Counted from the first letter of the stretch, positions 1 to 7,047 are shown. The stretch: 7,404 nt of DNA from Singulisphaera sp. GP187 (GCA_945896765.1 CAMDEL010000072.1:1-7404), one strand, 5' to 3'. Numbers and translations: made by a program. The notes: a model not told the origin generated them from the letters alone.

Positions 1-690
1 GCAAATCAACAAGGCCCAACGCTCACGTTCTTGCGTCCTGGAATTCGTTTGGACTTCGGAGCAATCGGCAAAGGGATCGCCGCACAAGCTGCTCTGGAGA
101 CTCTTCGCACACTGGGAACAACTGTTGCGATGTGTTCGCTTGCAGGCGACATTGCCTGTGGCGATGCGCCCGCTGGTAGCGATGGATGGATGATCGACGT
201 CGAATCTGGAATTGAAGGAGTTCCATCATGCAGACTGATTCTGCGCAATCAATGTGTTTCGACAAGTGGCGACGAGTCGCAGCATCTTGATGCAAATGGA
301 ATTCGATATTCGCATGTGATCGATCCTCGAACAGGTCACGCAGTCACTCGGCGCATTGCGGCAACGGTTATCTGTCGCAATGGAGCAGTCGCCGATGCAC
401 TTTCAACTGCGCTCTGCGTGGGCGGACCAGAATTGCTTACGCACGTATCCGACTTGCACAACGCGCTGGGTGCTGTGTCTATTGGAGATTTTCAAGCGAG
501 AGTCGTAGAGATAAAATCATCTGGACAAAACACTCCGACAATCACTGTCACCAGTGGATGGAATGCGCTTGTCGATTCGACTAGCAGCCGCCGCGGCCAG
601 GTATCGCCACTGGCGCTTGAAGGAGCGGACCAAACTGCAACGAAGGCGGCATCAAATTCATCGGATCAGAAAGCGCTGCTTCCCAAGTGA
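1..690 (+). CDS. apbE: FAD:protein FMN transferase, ApbE family (5' end outside window)
   Basis: ApbE enzymes covalently attach FMN from FAD to Thr/Ser of exported flavoproteins in a Mg2+-dependent reaction, usually as membrane-anchored periplasmic proteins. The reading frame is open from base 1, so the N-terminus and any signal peptide or lipobox are missing. Visible family motifs, in order, are LDFGAIGKG (nt 49-75), a GDI motif (SLAGDI, nt 136-153, where many members have GGD), STSGD (nt 259-273), YSHVIDPRTG (nt 307-336) and ADALSTA (nt 391-411). In characterised members the Asp and Thr of ADALST are metal ligands, and both are present here. The usual family C-terminus would fall near VTSGW (about nt 547-561). 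Some 40 further residues follow, low in complexity and rich in Ser, Ala and Gln, and they run antisense into the end of the convergent oxidoreductase gene. Family assignment is secure; the gene symbol is by family. Confidence 0.92.
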   Translation, partial: ANQQGPTLTFLRPGIRLDFGAIGKGIAAQAALETLRTLGTTVAMCSLAGDIACGDAPAGSDGWMIDVESGIEGVPSCRLILRNQCVSTSGDESQHLDANGIRYSHVIDPRTGHAVTRRIAATVICRNGAVADALSTALCVGGPELLTHVSDLHNALGAVSIGDFQARVVEIKSSGQNTPTITVTSGWNALVDSTSSRRGQVSPLALEGADQTATKAASNSSDQKALLPK

Positions 691-1885
691 ATTCTGCGCC
701 AGAATAAGCGGCCATTCGACCCATAATCGCACTCATCGTGCTCTCTGCAACCTGTTTCGTTTCATTCAGCGGAGTGCCATCAAGAATTGCCTTCTGCAAA
801 TCAATATGTTCCTGCACATATGGATTATTGTTCGGCCCCTTGAAGGTCCACGGCTTTTCGCCAGTGATCTGCGCAGATCCAGAGGTGAGTCGCGCAACTC
901 CTGTTGTTCCATAAATGACTTCTTCCACTCGACCAGCGGTGCCCTCTTCTTGCCGCGCCATACTGAGTGCGAATCTTGGCTCCGTATCGCCTTCTGCGTG
1001 TGGATATTCGAAGTCAACTGCGAAGTGATCGAAAATATTTCCGAATTCGCGCTGATCGGTGCGTGACTGACGACCTCCAACTGCGACGCAGCGCGAAGGA
1101 TGCGATTCCATCGCCCAATTTGCGACGTCGATATTGTGCACATGCTGTTCAACAATGTGATCGCCCGAAAGCCACGTGTGATAGAGCCAATTACGAACTT
1201 GATTTTCCACATCGCTTCGCATGATTAAAGGCGGAACATTCCAGAGGCTTCCCATGTTCCAGAAAACACGCGCTGCAACGATGCGCCCAATGGCACCATC
1301 TTTGATTCGTTGCATTGCTTCCAAATAGCACCATTCGTGGCGGCGCTGCGTTCCAGCTGCGACACGCAATTTTTTCGCATCGACTTCGAGAGATGCGGCG
1401 AGCATGGTTCGGATTCCAGTTGGATCGACCGCCACAGGTTTTTCGACAAAGGCATTTTTCCCCGCAGCAACTGCCGCAGAAAAATGAATCGGACGAAATC
1501 CAGGCGGAGTCGCCAAGATGACATAATCGCAAGGAACCGCAATGACCCCTTGATAGGCATCAAATCCAGTGAAACATTGAGCCGAAGCGACCTTCGCTCT
1601 TTCACCAAATGATTCGAGCCCAGACTGCGCAGATGTGATGCGTTCTGGAAAGAGATCGCCGTATGCAACGATGCGCGCGTCAGGCGAAGCTTCAAGAGCA
1701 TTACCCGCGGCACCAGTTCCGCGGCCACCGCATCCGATCACGCCGATTCTGATCTCGCGCTTTCCGCGTGCCGCCACCAATCGAGCCGCACTTGCGTTAC
1801 TGGAAACCAATCCTCCGACACCAACGATTGCAAGTGTTGTCCAAGCAGTGCTCTTTACAAATTCTCTGCGATTGATTTTTACCAT
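581..1885 (-). CDS. Tat-exported Gfo/Idh/MocA family oxidoreductase (paralog B)
   Basis: A 434-residue NAD(P)-dependent oxidoreductase of the glucose-fructose oxidoreductase/inositol dehydrogenase/MocA family, probably acting on a sugar or polyol; the substrate cannot be read from sequence. A twin-arginine signal is clear: NRREFVK (R6, R7), a hydrophobic stretch to about residue 28, and a likely cleavage at ASA-A (31-34). The Rossmann dinucleotide motif GCGGRG is at 51-56, the family EKP motif with its conserved Lys at 148-150, and the EQHVHNID segment (246-253) matches the family DxGxHxxD active-site region, H250 being the expected catalytic His. The GTQRRH motif (178-183) is typical of this subgroup. 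The ATG at 1885 was chosen because it puts RR at residue 6, has GGAAAG nine bases upstream, and leaves 22 bases after the upstream stop. A GTG at 1933 would overlap the upstream gene. The last 110 bases overlap the convergent apbE. Confidence 0.94.
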   Translation of the reverse strand: MVKINRREFVKSTAWTTLAIVGVGGLVSSNASAARLVAARGKREIRIGVIGCGGRGTGAAGNALEASPDARIVAYGDLFPERITSAQSGLESFGERAKVASAQCFTGFDAYQGVIAVPCDYVILATPPGFRPIHFSAAVAAGKNAFVEKPVAVDPTGIRTMLAASLEVDAKKLRVAAGTQRRHEWCYLEAMQRIKDGAIGRIVAARVFWNMGSLWNVPPLIMRSDVENQVRNWLYHTWLSGDHIVEQHVHNIDVANWAMESHPSRCVAVGGRQSRTDQREFGNIFDHFAVDFEYPHAEGDTEPRFALSMARQEEGTAGRVEEVIYGTTGVARLTSGSAQITGEKPWTFKGPNNNPYVQEHIDLQKAILDGTPLNETKQVAESTMSAIMGRMAAYSGAEFTWEAALSDPMNLMPPSLQFGPLLQAPVAIPGRGGC

Positions 1886-1894
1886 TGCGTTTTT

Positions 1895-1900
1895 CTTTCC
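1895..1900 (-). promoter_or_regulatory. Ribosome binding site supporting the 1885 start
   Basis: On the minus strand GGAAAG lies nine bases before the ATG at 1885, in the 22-base gap after the upstream oxidoreductase stop. It is a modest Shine-Dalgarno match, but together with the Tat motif it supports 1885 over the in-frame GTG at 1933. Confidence 0.5.
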
Positions 1901-1907
1901 AAGTTTT

Positions 1908-3209
1908 TCAGGCTGCAGTTGTTGGGCTGACACCAGGATGCGGTGCCTTCAGAATTGGCATCGGATTGGCGAACGATTTCGGCGTGAGACTTTCTCCCGA
2001 TGTGGTCGCCTCTTCCCACGTGACCTGCTTGCCAGAATATGCGGACATTCGACCCATGATTGCCATCAAGCACGAATCCGCCATGAACTCTCCTTCGTTG
2101 ACTGTTCGATGTTCGCGAATGGACTTGAAGAGCGTGTCATGTTCGACTTGATACATATCAGGAGTCGGGCCATCTTTTGGATACTGCCAAATCGTCTTGC
2201 CAGAATAATCCTTAATCCAGTGCGTTGGTCCCCAACCATTCACCCACGCATAACCCTTTGTGCCGTTGATCCAATCGTCATTGTTGTTGTAACAATTCGC
2301 TTGCTGACGAGTGGTCAAGACACAGCGCGGACCATTTTCATATTCATAGATGATCGAGAAATTGTCATAAATATCGCCGCGTTCTGGAACATCTTCCCGG
2401 CAGAATCGGCTTCCAATTCCAGTGCACTTCGTCGGATGCCTTCCACCCATCGCCCAGTTGATTTTGTCGATCGAATGAACGGCTTGCTCGACAAGATGAT
2501 CTCCCGAAAGCCAGGCGAAGTGTTGCCAATTTCGAAGTTGGAAATCAAAGTCCGACCAACCTGCTTGTCGTGGTTGTGTTCCAAGCGGACCGGTCAAATA
2601 GGTCGCACTGATGCTGACAACTTCTCCCATTCGACCACCGAGAATTTCGCCATAAATCGCTCGCTCGGGGCTGGAACTGCGCCAACAGAATCCACTGACG
2701 ATGGTGAGGTTCTTTTCGCGTGCAATCCGCACGCTTTCTTTTACAGATCGATATCCCACAGAATCAACGCAAACGGGCTTCTCGCAGAAAATATTCTTCC
2801 CTGCGGCGACAGACTTCGCAAGTTGTTCTGGACGGAATGCGGGCGTTGAACAAAGAAGAACAACATCCACAAGTGGCAGCAGTTGATCAATCGCATCGAG
2901 ACCAACAAATTGTCGATCTGCTGGAACGAGCACTCGATCTTTTCCATCTTCCTTCAACAAATTCGCGAGGCTGGAATCAAGTCGATCTCGAAAAGCATCT
3001 GCCATCGCCCAGATCACAACACCCTTGTCTGCCGCGAGCGCTTGGGCGGCGGCGCCAGTTCCGCGGCCTCCACACCCAACAAGTCCAACTTTAATTCTGT
3101 CATCGCCTGGCGCGCCAGCCCAAACAGGAAAGGGCGCGAGCGCAGCGCCAACTCCAACAATTGCCGCAGTTTTTATGAAAGTACGACGAGTTTCATCTGT
3201 CTGGGACAT
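1908..3209 (-). CDS. Tat-exported Gfo/Idh/MocA family oxidoreductase (paralog A)
   Basis: A 433-residue paralog of the next gene downstream, with the same architecture: Tat signal TRRTFIK (R8, R9) and hydrophobic core, probable cleavage after PVWA (about residue 31), dinucleotide motif GCGGRG at 45-50, EKP at 143-145, and the EQAVHSID active-site segment at 241-248 with H245 as expected catalytic His. WLSGDH, NWAMG and the AIMGRM/AYSG C-terminal region match paralog B closely, pointing to tandem duplication. It differs where B has GTQRRH: here the segment reads GFCWRSSSPERAI (173-185), in the region that shapes the substrate pocket in this family. It also carries an Asn-rich segment (NCYNNNDDW, 305-313) and W-rich stretches absent from B, so the substrate probably differs. 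The ATG at 3209 was chosen for its GGAG site and for placing RR near the N-terminus. It is the middle gene of a likely three-gene operon. Confidence 0.94.
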   Translation of the reverse strand: MSQTDETRRTFIKTAAIVGVGAALAPFPVWAGAPGDDRIKVGLVGCGGRGTGAAAQALAADKGVVIWAMADAFRDRLDSSLANLLKEDGKDRVLVPADRQFVGLDAIDQLLPLVDVVLLCSTPAFRPEQLAKSVAAGKNIFCEKPVCVDSVGYRSVKESVRIAREKNLTIVSGFCWRSSSPERAIYGEILGGRMGEVVSISATYLTGPLGTQPRQAGWSDFDFQLRNWQHFAWLSGDHLVEQAVHSIDKINWAMGGRHPTKCTGIGSRFCREDVPERGDIYDNFSIIYEYENGPRCVLTTRQQANCYNNNDDWINGTKGYAWVNGWGPTHWIKDYSGKTIWQYPKDGPTPDMYQVEHDTLFKSIREHRTVNEGEFMADSCLMAIMGRMSAYSGKQVTWEEATTSGESLTPKSFANPMPILKAPHPGVSPTTAA

Positions 3210-3218
3210 CGGATCTTT

Positions 3219-3222
3219 CTCC
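3219..3222 (-). promoter_or_regulatory. Shine-Dalgarno site deciding the 3209 start
   Basis: GGAG on the minus strand sits nine bases before the ATG at 3209. An in-frame ATG at 3224 overlaps this site, and a GTG at 3254 would give a longer leader before the Tat motif. The position of GGAG favours 3209. Confidence 0.6.
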
Positions 3223-3277
3223 ATGTTTTTCAAACTGAACTTTGAATCCGTCACTGAAAAGTCAATCAGAGCCTACA

Positions 3278-4117
3278 TCACTGCGGCTTTGGAGTTGCGG
3301 GAACTGGGGGATTTATTGGCGCGACGGGCGCAGCGACTGGCCCATCACAAACCACTCGAAATCCAATCCAACCCGCGTCAGCAAGCCACCAAATACTTTT
3401 GGGAATTTGTGGATCAGTGCGATTCCACTTTGGAGAATCGACTGCGAAAGCACTGCATCCGATTTCATTTTTCGCTTCACGATATGAACCTCCCAGAACA
3501 ACTCCTGTTCCATCGGGTTGCACGCACCACTCCGCAAGATTGCCATACAAATCATGCAAGCCTTGCGCGTCAGCCGTCTTCGTTCCAACTTTATGAGTCG
3601 TGCCATCGCTGTTGTCATCGAACCAAGCAAAATCACCAACTATGTCCGCGGAGATCTTTCCCATTTCGCACGCATATTTCCACTCTGCAACAGTCGGCAA
3701 TCGATAATGTTTGCCACTCTTTGCAGAGAGCCACTGGCAAAATCCATTTGCATTTTTGAAGCTGACCGAATTTGCTGGCCATCCAGCGTGACCAAATCCT
3801 CGATCCATCGCGATATACGGTTTCGTTGGCCGAGTCACCGCATCAGCGTCTGCCGAATCGCTCTTGCCATCCACTTTGTCGAATCCATAAATGCAAATAT
3901 CAAGGACTTCCCAGGGGATTTCCATCTTGCTCATCCAAATGCTGCCTGCACCAGGCATTGCAGCGACAGGGATCATTTCGACCGATCTGGCAGTTCCACG
4001 AATGGATTCGGTGAAAGCTTTGGGATCAGCATCCCCCGCTCCAGAGAGCATCAAGCTCGAAAGAGAGAAGAAAGTCAATACTCCAAAGCAACAGAGACTT
4101 TTTTTGGAGATTTTCAT
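3278..4117 (-). CDS. Secreted SUMF1/FGE-fold protein, probably non-catalytic
   Basis: A 279-residue protein with an N-terminal signal (MKISKK, then hydrophobic to about residue 25, SGAG possible cleavage) and one formylglycine-generating-enzyme-like domain. Family landmarks are FCQWLSAKSGKHYRLPT (127-142) leading into AEWKYAC, DLYGNLAEWC (189-198), GGSY (209-212) and a closing GFRVVC (252-257). The segment from DAVTRPTKPY (about 92-101) through DPQIPKSIWW (235-244) recalls a SUMF1 subgroup I know from Planctomycetes. In true FGE two catalytic Cys follow GGSY (GGSYMCHRSYC in human). Here the aligned positions are Glu and Ile, the nearest Cys being 221, so copper-dependent formylglycine formation is unlikely. 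A ligand-binding or structural role is more plausible. A Pro/Ala-rich tail (260-279) ends the protein. The ATG at 4117 was chosen because the signal peptide begins there; its ribosome site (AAGAG, two bases away) is weak. It is the first gene of the minus-strand unit, 68 bases before oxidoreductase A. Confidence 0.88.
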   Translation of the reverse strand: MKISKKSLCCFGVLTFFSLSSLMLSGAGDADPKAFTESIRGTARSVEMIPVAAMPGAGSIWMSKMEIPWEVLDICIYGFDKVDGKSDSADADAVTRPTKPYIAMDRGFGHAGWPANSVSFKNANGFCQWLSAKSGKHYRLPTVAEWKYACEMGKISADIVGDFAWFDDNSDGTTHKVGTKTADAQGLHDLYGNLAEWCVQPDGTGVVLGGSYREAKNEIGCSAFAVDSPKWNRTDPQIPKSIWWLADAGWIGFRVVCDGPVAAPVAPINPPVPATPKPQ

Positions 4118-4175
4118 TGCTCTTATTGGAAAGTCTAGCGATCCGCTGCAAGATGTAAACATAGGATCCGTTTCT
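4118..4175. promoter_or_regulatory. Divergent spacer between the SUMF1-like operon and the metalloprotease gene
   Basis: These 58 bases separate the two divergent starts at 4117 (-) and 4176 (+), so promoters for both directions must lie here or reach into the neighbouring coding ends. I could not find a convincing -35/-10 pair on either strand. The Shine-Dalgarno sequence of the plus-strand gene is inside. A 5-bp inverted repeat CATAG/CTATG (4160-4164 and 4174-4178) takes in the plus-strand start codon and the edge of its ribosome site. It is too short to call a regulatory hairpin. Confidence 0.4.
4163..4166 (+). promoter_or_regulatory. Shine-Dalgarno site deciding the 4176 start
   Basis: AGGA lies nine bases before the ATG at 4176. 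The frame stays open far upstream, antisense to the SUMF1-like gene, but only this ATG is followed directly by a signal peptide (MLALFTSIILVAAPQS). Confidence 0.6.
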
Positions 4176-6776
4176 ATGCTCGCATTATTCACATCGATCA
4201 TTCTTGTCGCAGCACCTCAATCGATTGGCAAGATCGAACCGAGTGTTGTCGAACTTCTCACACTCCCAATCACTTCAGAAAGTTCGATCACGCTGCGACT
4301 CGAATCGATGAGCGTGGTTTCGCCAACCGGCATCGTGGTTCACAGAAATCACGGGCGGGAATCGTGGACGCAACTGGATGCATTACAAGTCAAGATGTGG
4401 AAAGCGAAATCTCTCGATGGCTTGTGGAGCGGATTCCTCGCATTCTCTCCCAGCGGTGGTCTGGGATGGCTCGAGGCAAACGGTCAGCGCTTGGTCTTGA
4501 TGGGCTCTGAGGAAAATTCTGCAAAATTGAGCAAGGGACTTCGCCCTGGACCTTGGCACTTGGAACCTGAAGGTCGTCCTTCCGCCCCGCCGATCGAAGA
4601 CTTCTGCCGTGTCATGCATCGGCCTGATGATCAAGGTTCCATCGCAGGTGCTGCAATTACAGGTGTAAATATTGCAACTCTCCCCAGACTTGTCGAGATG
4701 GCAGTCGATGCGGATTATGAATTTGTTTCGGTGTTTGCAACGCCAACGGCTGCGATTGATTACATCCTGACACTCTATGGGGCGAACAGTTTCATCCTCG
4801 AGCGTGATTGCAACACTCGTCTTCGCATGAATTACATTCGGACATTCGACACCGCAGATGATTTGTACAACGAACCAGATCCGCTGAGTCCATTTCGCGA
4901 TGAATGGAATGCGAATCAGACTTGGGTGACGCGCGACCTTGCTCAACTTGTTTCCGGCCGACGAGATTTGCCATATGGCGGCGTCGCGTGGCTGAATGCT
5001 GCTTGCACAGATTATGGTTATTCCGTGTCTGGATACATGATTGGATCATTCGCAGATTCAACGCAGACCAATCCTGGAAACTGGGACATCATCGTTTCCA
5101 CACACGAAATTGGGCACAATATCGGCACACTCCACACGCACAATTATGGCATCGACACCTGCGCAAGTGGCGCTGTGCAGCGCGGAACGATCATGAGTTA
5201 CTGCCATGTGGTCTCTGGCGCAACATCCAATATTGATTTGCGATTCCACCGTGGAACTGCCGAGGTTGTCGTCGGATGGGAAATCGAAAATGCACCGTGC
5301 CTTGCAAGTGATTGCAACAACAATGGCATCAGCGATGCGGAAGAAATTGCAAGTGGCGCTTTGGTTGATAGCAACGCTGACGCCATCCCTGATCTCTGCC
5401 AAGATTGCGATGCCAACGGTGTGCTCGATCCAATTCAAATTGCCGCGGGTACTGCGGATGTTGATCAGAATGGTCGGCCAGATAGTTGCGACATCGACTG
5501 CAACGGCAATAGTGTTCCTGACCTTGCAGATATTGCAGGTGGATTGACCGCAGATGATGACGGCAATTTCATTCCAGATTCATGCCAAATCGATTGCGAT
5601 GGCAATGGAGTGGCCGATGGAGTTGATTTGATTGTGAATGTCAGCCGCGATCTCGACCGCGATGGGGTGATCGATTCCTGTGAAGATTGCAATAGCAATG
5701 GCATTGCAGATCCCACCGATCTTGCTGGAGCACTTGGACTTTGGACCGTACAGTTTTCTCCTGCGCTTTTGATTGAACTCGATGGACGCAGCGGAGTTCA
5801 GCGGCGAACAATCGACCCTTCGAGTGCAGGAATCCAGTCTTTTTCTGCAATCGAAACGGCAGTCGATGGATCGCTACTTCTTACGGCAATCGTCAACGGA
5901 GAATCTGCACTCTTTCGGTTCAATAGAGCGACGGCGGCTTTATCGCGAATCACGCCAAGCGGATCCGGTTTCCCCATTGCAAACAAATTGCGATTGGTTC
6001 CAGGAACAAGTGGTTCACTGGCTGCATGCGATGTGCTTGACCCGATCAACAAACGAATCACCCGCTGGCGTTTGAATGATGGTGCATCTCTTGGAACCAT
6101 GATCCAACTCTCATCTGCGACATCTCCTCGCTCATTCGCCAGACAAGCTTCCGCATATCTCATCATCAACGCAGATGGAACGATTGTGCGCAGCGCGACC
6201 GAAGGAAGCGCACCTGTGCTCTTTGGCTCACTTGCGGTCGGCGCAGATGCAACCGACATTCTTGTTGCATCGGACGGACGCGTGTTGGTCAGCGACCGCG
6301 CAAGCGACTCGATTCAGAAATTTTCTTCCACTGGTGCGCCGCTTGGTCGCTTTGATCTCGGCCCTGTTCCAACATCAAGCGTTGCGCTCATTGATCCGCA
6401 ATCGCTCGTCACTGCGCGACAGAATCCCAGCGTCATCTTCATTCTCACAGCGGGGGCAAACGCAGCCGTACATGGTCACCGTCTCACTGATGGTTATTAC
6501 CTTCGCACGTACCGCATCTATAGAGTCGACGCAGTCGGGTCCGACGGCTTTGCGCAAATCAGCTCATCACCGCTTGACATTGACATGAATTTCGAACTCG
6601 ACTCCTGTCAGGGATCACTCTCTGCCGATCTCAATCACGATGGACATGTCAATGGGCTTGATATGGCGACACTGCTTTCGGCATGGGGATCATCCAGTGT
6701 TTTCGCAGACATCAATCGCGACGGCATTGTCAGCGGGCTCGATCTTGCAATTTTGCTTTCTGGTTGGACGGGATAA
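4176..6776 (+). CDS. Secreted reprolysin-like zinc metalloprotease with calcium-loop repeats and C-terminal dockerin
   Basis: An 866-residue multidomain extracellular protease. Signal peptide: residues 1 to about 14. A propeptide-like region follows, with a lone Cys at 144 (EDFCRVMH) that could act as a zinc-binding switch (inference). The metzincin domain spans roughly 165-375: zinc motif HEIGHNIGTLH (H310, H314, H320 as ligands, E311 as catalytic base), a Met-turn TIMSYC (Met340), and upstream RDLAQLVSGR and YGGVAWL segments as in M12B/adamalysin-type enzymes. Residues 379-521 carry tandem 31-residue Asp/Asn/Gly/Cys calcium loops. Residues 522-799 look like a beta-propeller (for example RVLVSDRASDSIQKF), and 801-811 (DIDMNFELDSC) resume the calcium-loop pattern. 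Residues 817-866 form a two-loop dockerin (ADLNHDG to LLSGWTG). Likely role: calcium-stabilised extracellular proteolysis, attached through the dockerin. Its substrate is unknown. It is transcribed alone. Confidence 0.93.
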   Translation: MLALFTSIILVAAPQSIGKIEPSVVELLTLPITSESSITLRLESMSVVSPTGIVVHRNHGRESWTQLDALQVKMWKAKSLDGLWSGFLAFSPSGGLGWLEANGQRLVLMGSEENSAKLSKGLRPGPWHLEPEGRPSAPPIEDFCRVMHRPDDQGSIAGAAITGVNIATLPRLVEMAVDADYEFVSVFATPTAAIDYILTLYGANSFILERDCNTRLRMNYIRTFDTADDLYNEPDPLSPFRDEWNANQTWVTRDLAQLVSGRRDLPYGGVAWLNAACTDYGYSVSGYMIGSFADSTQTNPGNWDIIVSTHEIGHNIGTLHTHNYGIDTCASGAVQRGTIMSYCHVVSGATSNIDLRFHRGTAEVVVGWEIENAPCLASDCNNNGISDAEEIASGALVDSNADAIPDLCQDCDANGVLDPIQIAAGTADVDQNGRPDSCDIDCNGNSVPDLADIAGGLTADDDGNFIPDSCQIDCDGNGVADGVDLIVNVSRDLDRDGVIDSCEDCNSNGIADPTDLAGALGLWTVQFSPALLIELDGRSGVQRRTIDPSSAGIQSFSAIETAVDGSLLLTAIVNGESALFRFNRATAALSRITPSGSGFPIANKLRLVPGTSGSLAACDVLDPINKRITRWRLNDGASLGTMIQLSSATSPRSFARQASAYLIINADGTIVRSATEGSAPVLFGSLAVGADATDILVASDGRVLVSDRASDSIQKFSSTGAPLGRFDLGPVPTSSVALIDPQSLVTARQNPSVIFILTAGANAAVHGHRLTDGYYLRTYRIYRVDAVGSDGFAQISSSPLDIDMNFELDSCQGSLSADLNHDGHVNGLDMATLLSAWGSSSVFADINRDGIVSGLDLAILLSGWTG
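5310..5741 (+). repeat. Tandem 93-base (31-residue) calcium-loop repeats in the metalloprotease
   Basis: Four full units and one half unit begin at 5310, 5403, 5496, 5592 and 5685, so the periods are 93, 93, 96 and 93 bases. Each starts with DC(N/D)xN(G/S), continues through a short helix-like IAxG segment, and ends with a second acidic loop closing in (I/R)(P/I)D(S/L)C. They resemble the thrombospondin type-3/EF-loop calcium repeats common in secreted planctomycete proteins, with one Cys per half. The second loop of the first unit is degenerate (NADAIPDLC). The fifth unit stops after its first half, at the start of the propeller-like region. Confidence 0.85.
6624..6773 (+). other. Dockerin-like domain of the metalloprotease
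   Basis: This encodes the last 50 residues of the protease: two duplicated calcium loops (ADLNHDGHVNG and ADINRDGIVSG), each followed by a helix of the DLAxLLSxW type. Cellulosomal dockerins bind cohesins. In Phycisphaerales, similar C-terminal modules (annotated by NCBI as GC-type dockerins, from memory) occur on many secreted proteins without cellulosomes. The binding partner is not in this window. Confidence 0.85.
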
Positions 6777-6780
6777 AAGT

Positions 6781-6808
6781 CACAGCCGTCAATAAAATCC
6801 ACAGCCGT
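6781..6808. repeat. Short direct repeat CACAGCCGT between convergent genes
   Basis: CACAGCCGT occurs at 6781-6789 and again at 6800-6808, 19 bases apart, in the 57-base spacer (6777-6833) between the metalloprotease stop and the stop of the TM2-like gene. The flanks also agree partly. I see no strong GC hairpin with a T-run there, so no terminator is called. The repeat may be chance or a remnant. Confidence 0.5.
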
Positions 6809-6833
6809 TAAAGCAGAACAAAAAGGTTTCGAA

Positions 6834-7040
6834 TCAACCGCGGCGTGTCCACAGCGCGGCATCGAGTATCGACCAGATGTGGATGATCCAGCCGAGAAGA
6901 ATCCACCAAAGAATTGCCGCGAGCACAAACTGCACAATTGCAATCAGCAATCTGCCTTGCAGCAATTGCCCGAGTCCAGGGATAAAGAAACTGCAAAGTG
7001 CAGCAATGACATTTCCAGATGAACCTTGCCCGCTACTCAT
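6834..7040 (-). CDS. Small TM2-like inner-membrane protein
   Basis: A 68-residue protein with a short Gly/Ser-rich head and two hydrophobic segments (about 10-27 and 31-57) joined by a tight turn, IPGLGQLLQGR (20-30). It ends IHIWSILDAALWTRRG, whose charged C-terminus suits membrane topology. The PGLGQ...G turn and the IWSILDA motif resemble TM2-domain and related small bacterial membrane proteins, most of unknown function, so no role is claimed. The ATG at 7040 has GAGG seven bases upstream; an in-frame TTG at 7046 is the alternative. It lies 29 bases after the dockerin-protein stop on the same strand and may be co-transcribed with it. Its stop faces the metalloprotease stop. Confidence 0.8.
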   Translation of the reverse strand: MSSGQGSSGNVIAALCSFFIPGLGQLLQGRLLIAIVQFVLAAILWWILLGWIIHIWSILDAALWTRRG

Positions 7041-7047
7041 TTGCAAT

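Noticed and set aside
1635..2849. A 404-codon open frame on the plus strand antisense to the two oxidoreductases.
   Set aside because: It lies opposite two genes with strong family motifs, shows no recognisable domain, and its Arg/Ser/Ile/His-rich composition is typical of an antisense shadow.
3229..3246. Inverted repeat TTCAAA/TTTGAA with a 6-base loop between the SUMF1-like gene and oxidoreductase A.
   Set aside because: The 6-bp stem is AT-rich and marginal; not enough to call a terminator or operator.
3025..3759. A 244-codon plus-strand open frame spanning the oxidoreductase A / SUMF1-like boundary.
   Set aside because: It is antisense to two convincing genes, without domain or signal motifs; low-complexity His/Arg/Ser composition.
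3891..4175. In-frame upstream extension of the metalloprotease (95 codons).
   Set aside because: It is antisense to the SUMF1-like gene, and a signal peptide with a ribosome site begins exactly at 4176.
4160..4178. CATAG/CTATG inverted repeat that could pair the start codon with the edge of its ribosome site.
   Set aside because: Only five base pairs with a nine-base loop, expected by chance; no other sign of translational control.
5205..5225. HVVSGAT in the metalloprotease, resembling the DxxSGAT site flavinylated by ApbE.
   Set aside because: The key Asp is replaced by His, and the segment directly follows the metzincin Met-turn, so it is explained by the protease fold.
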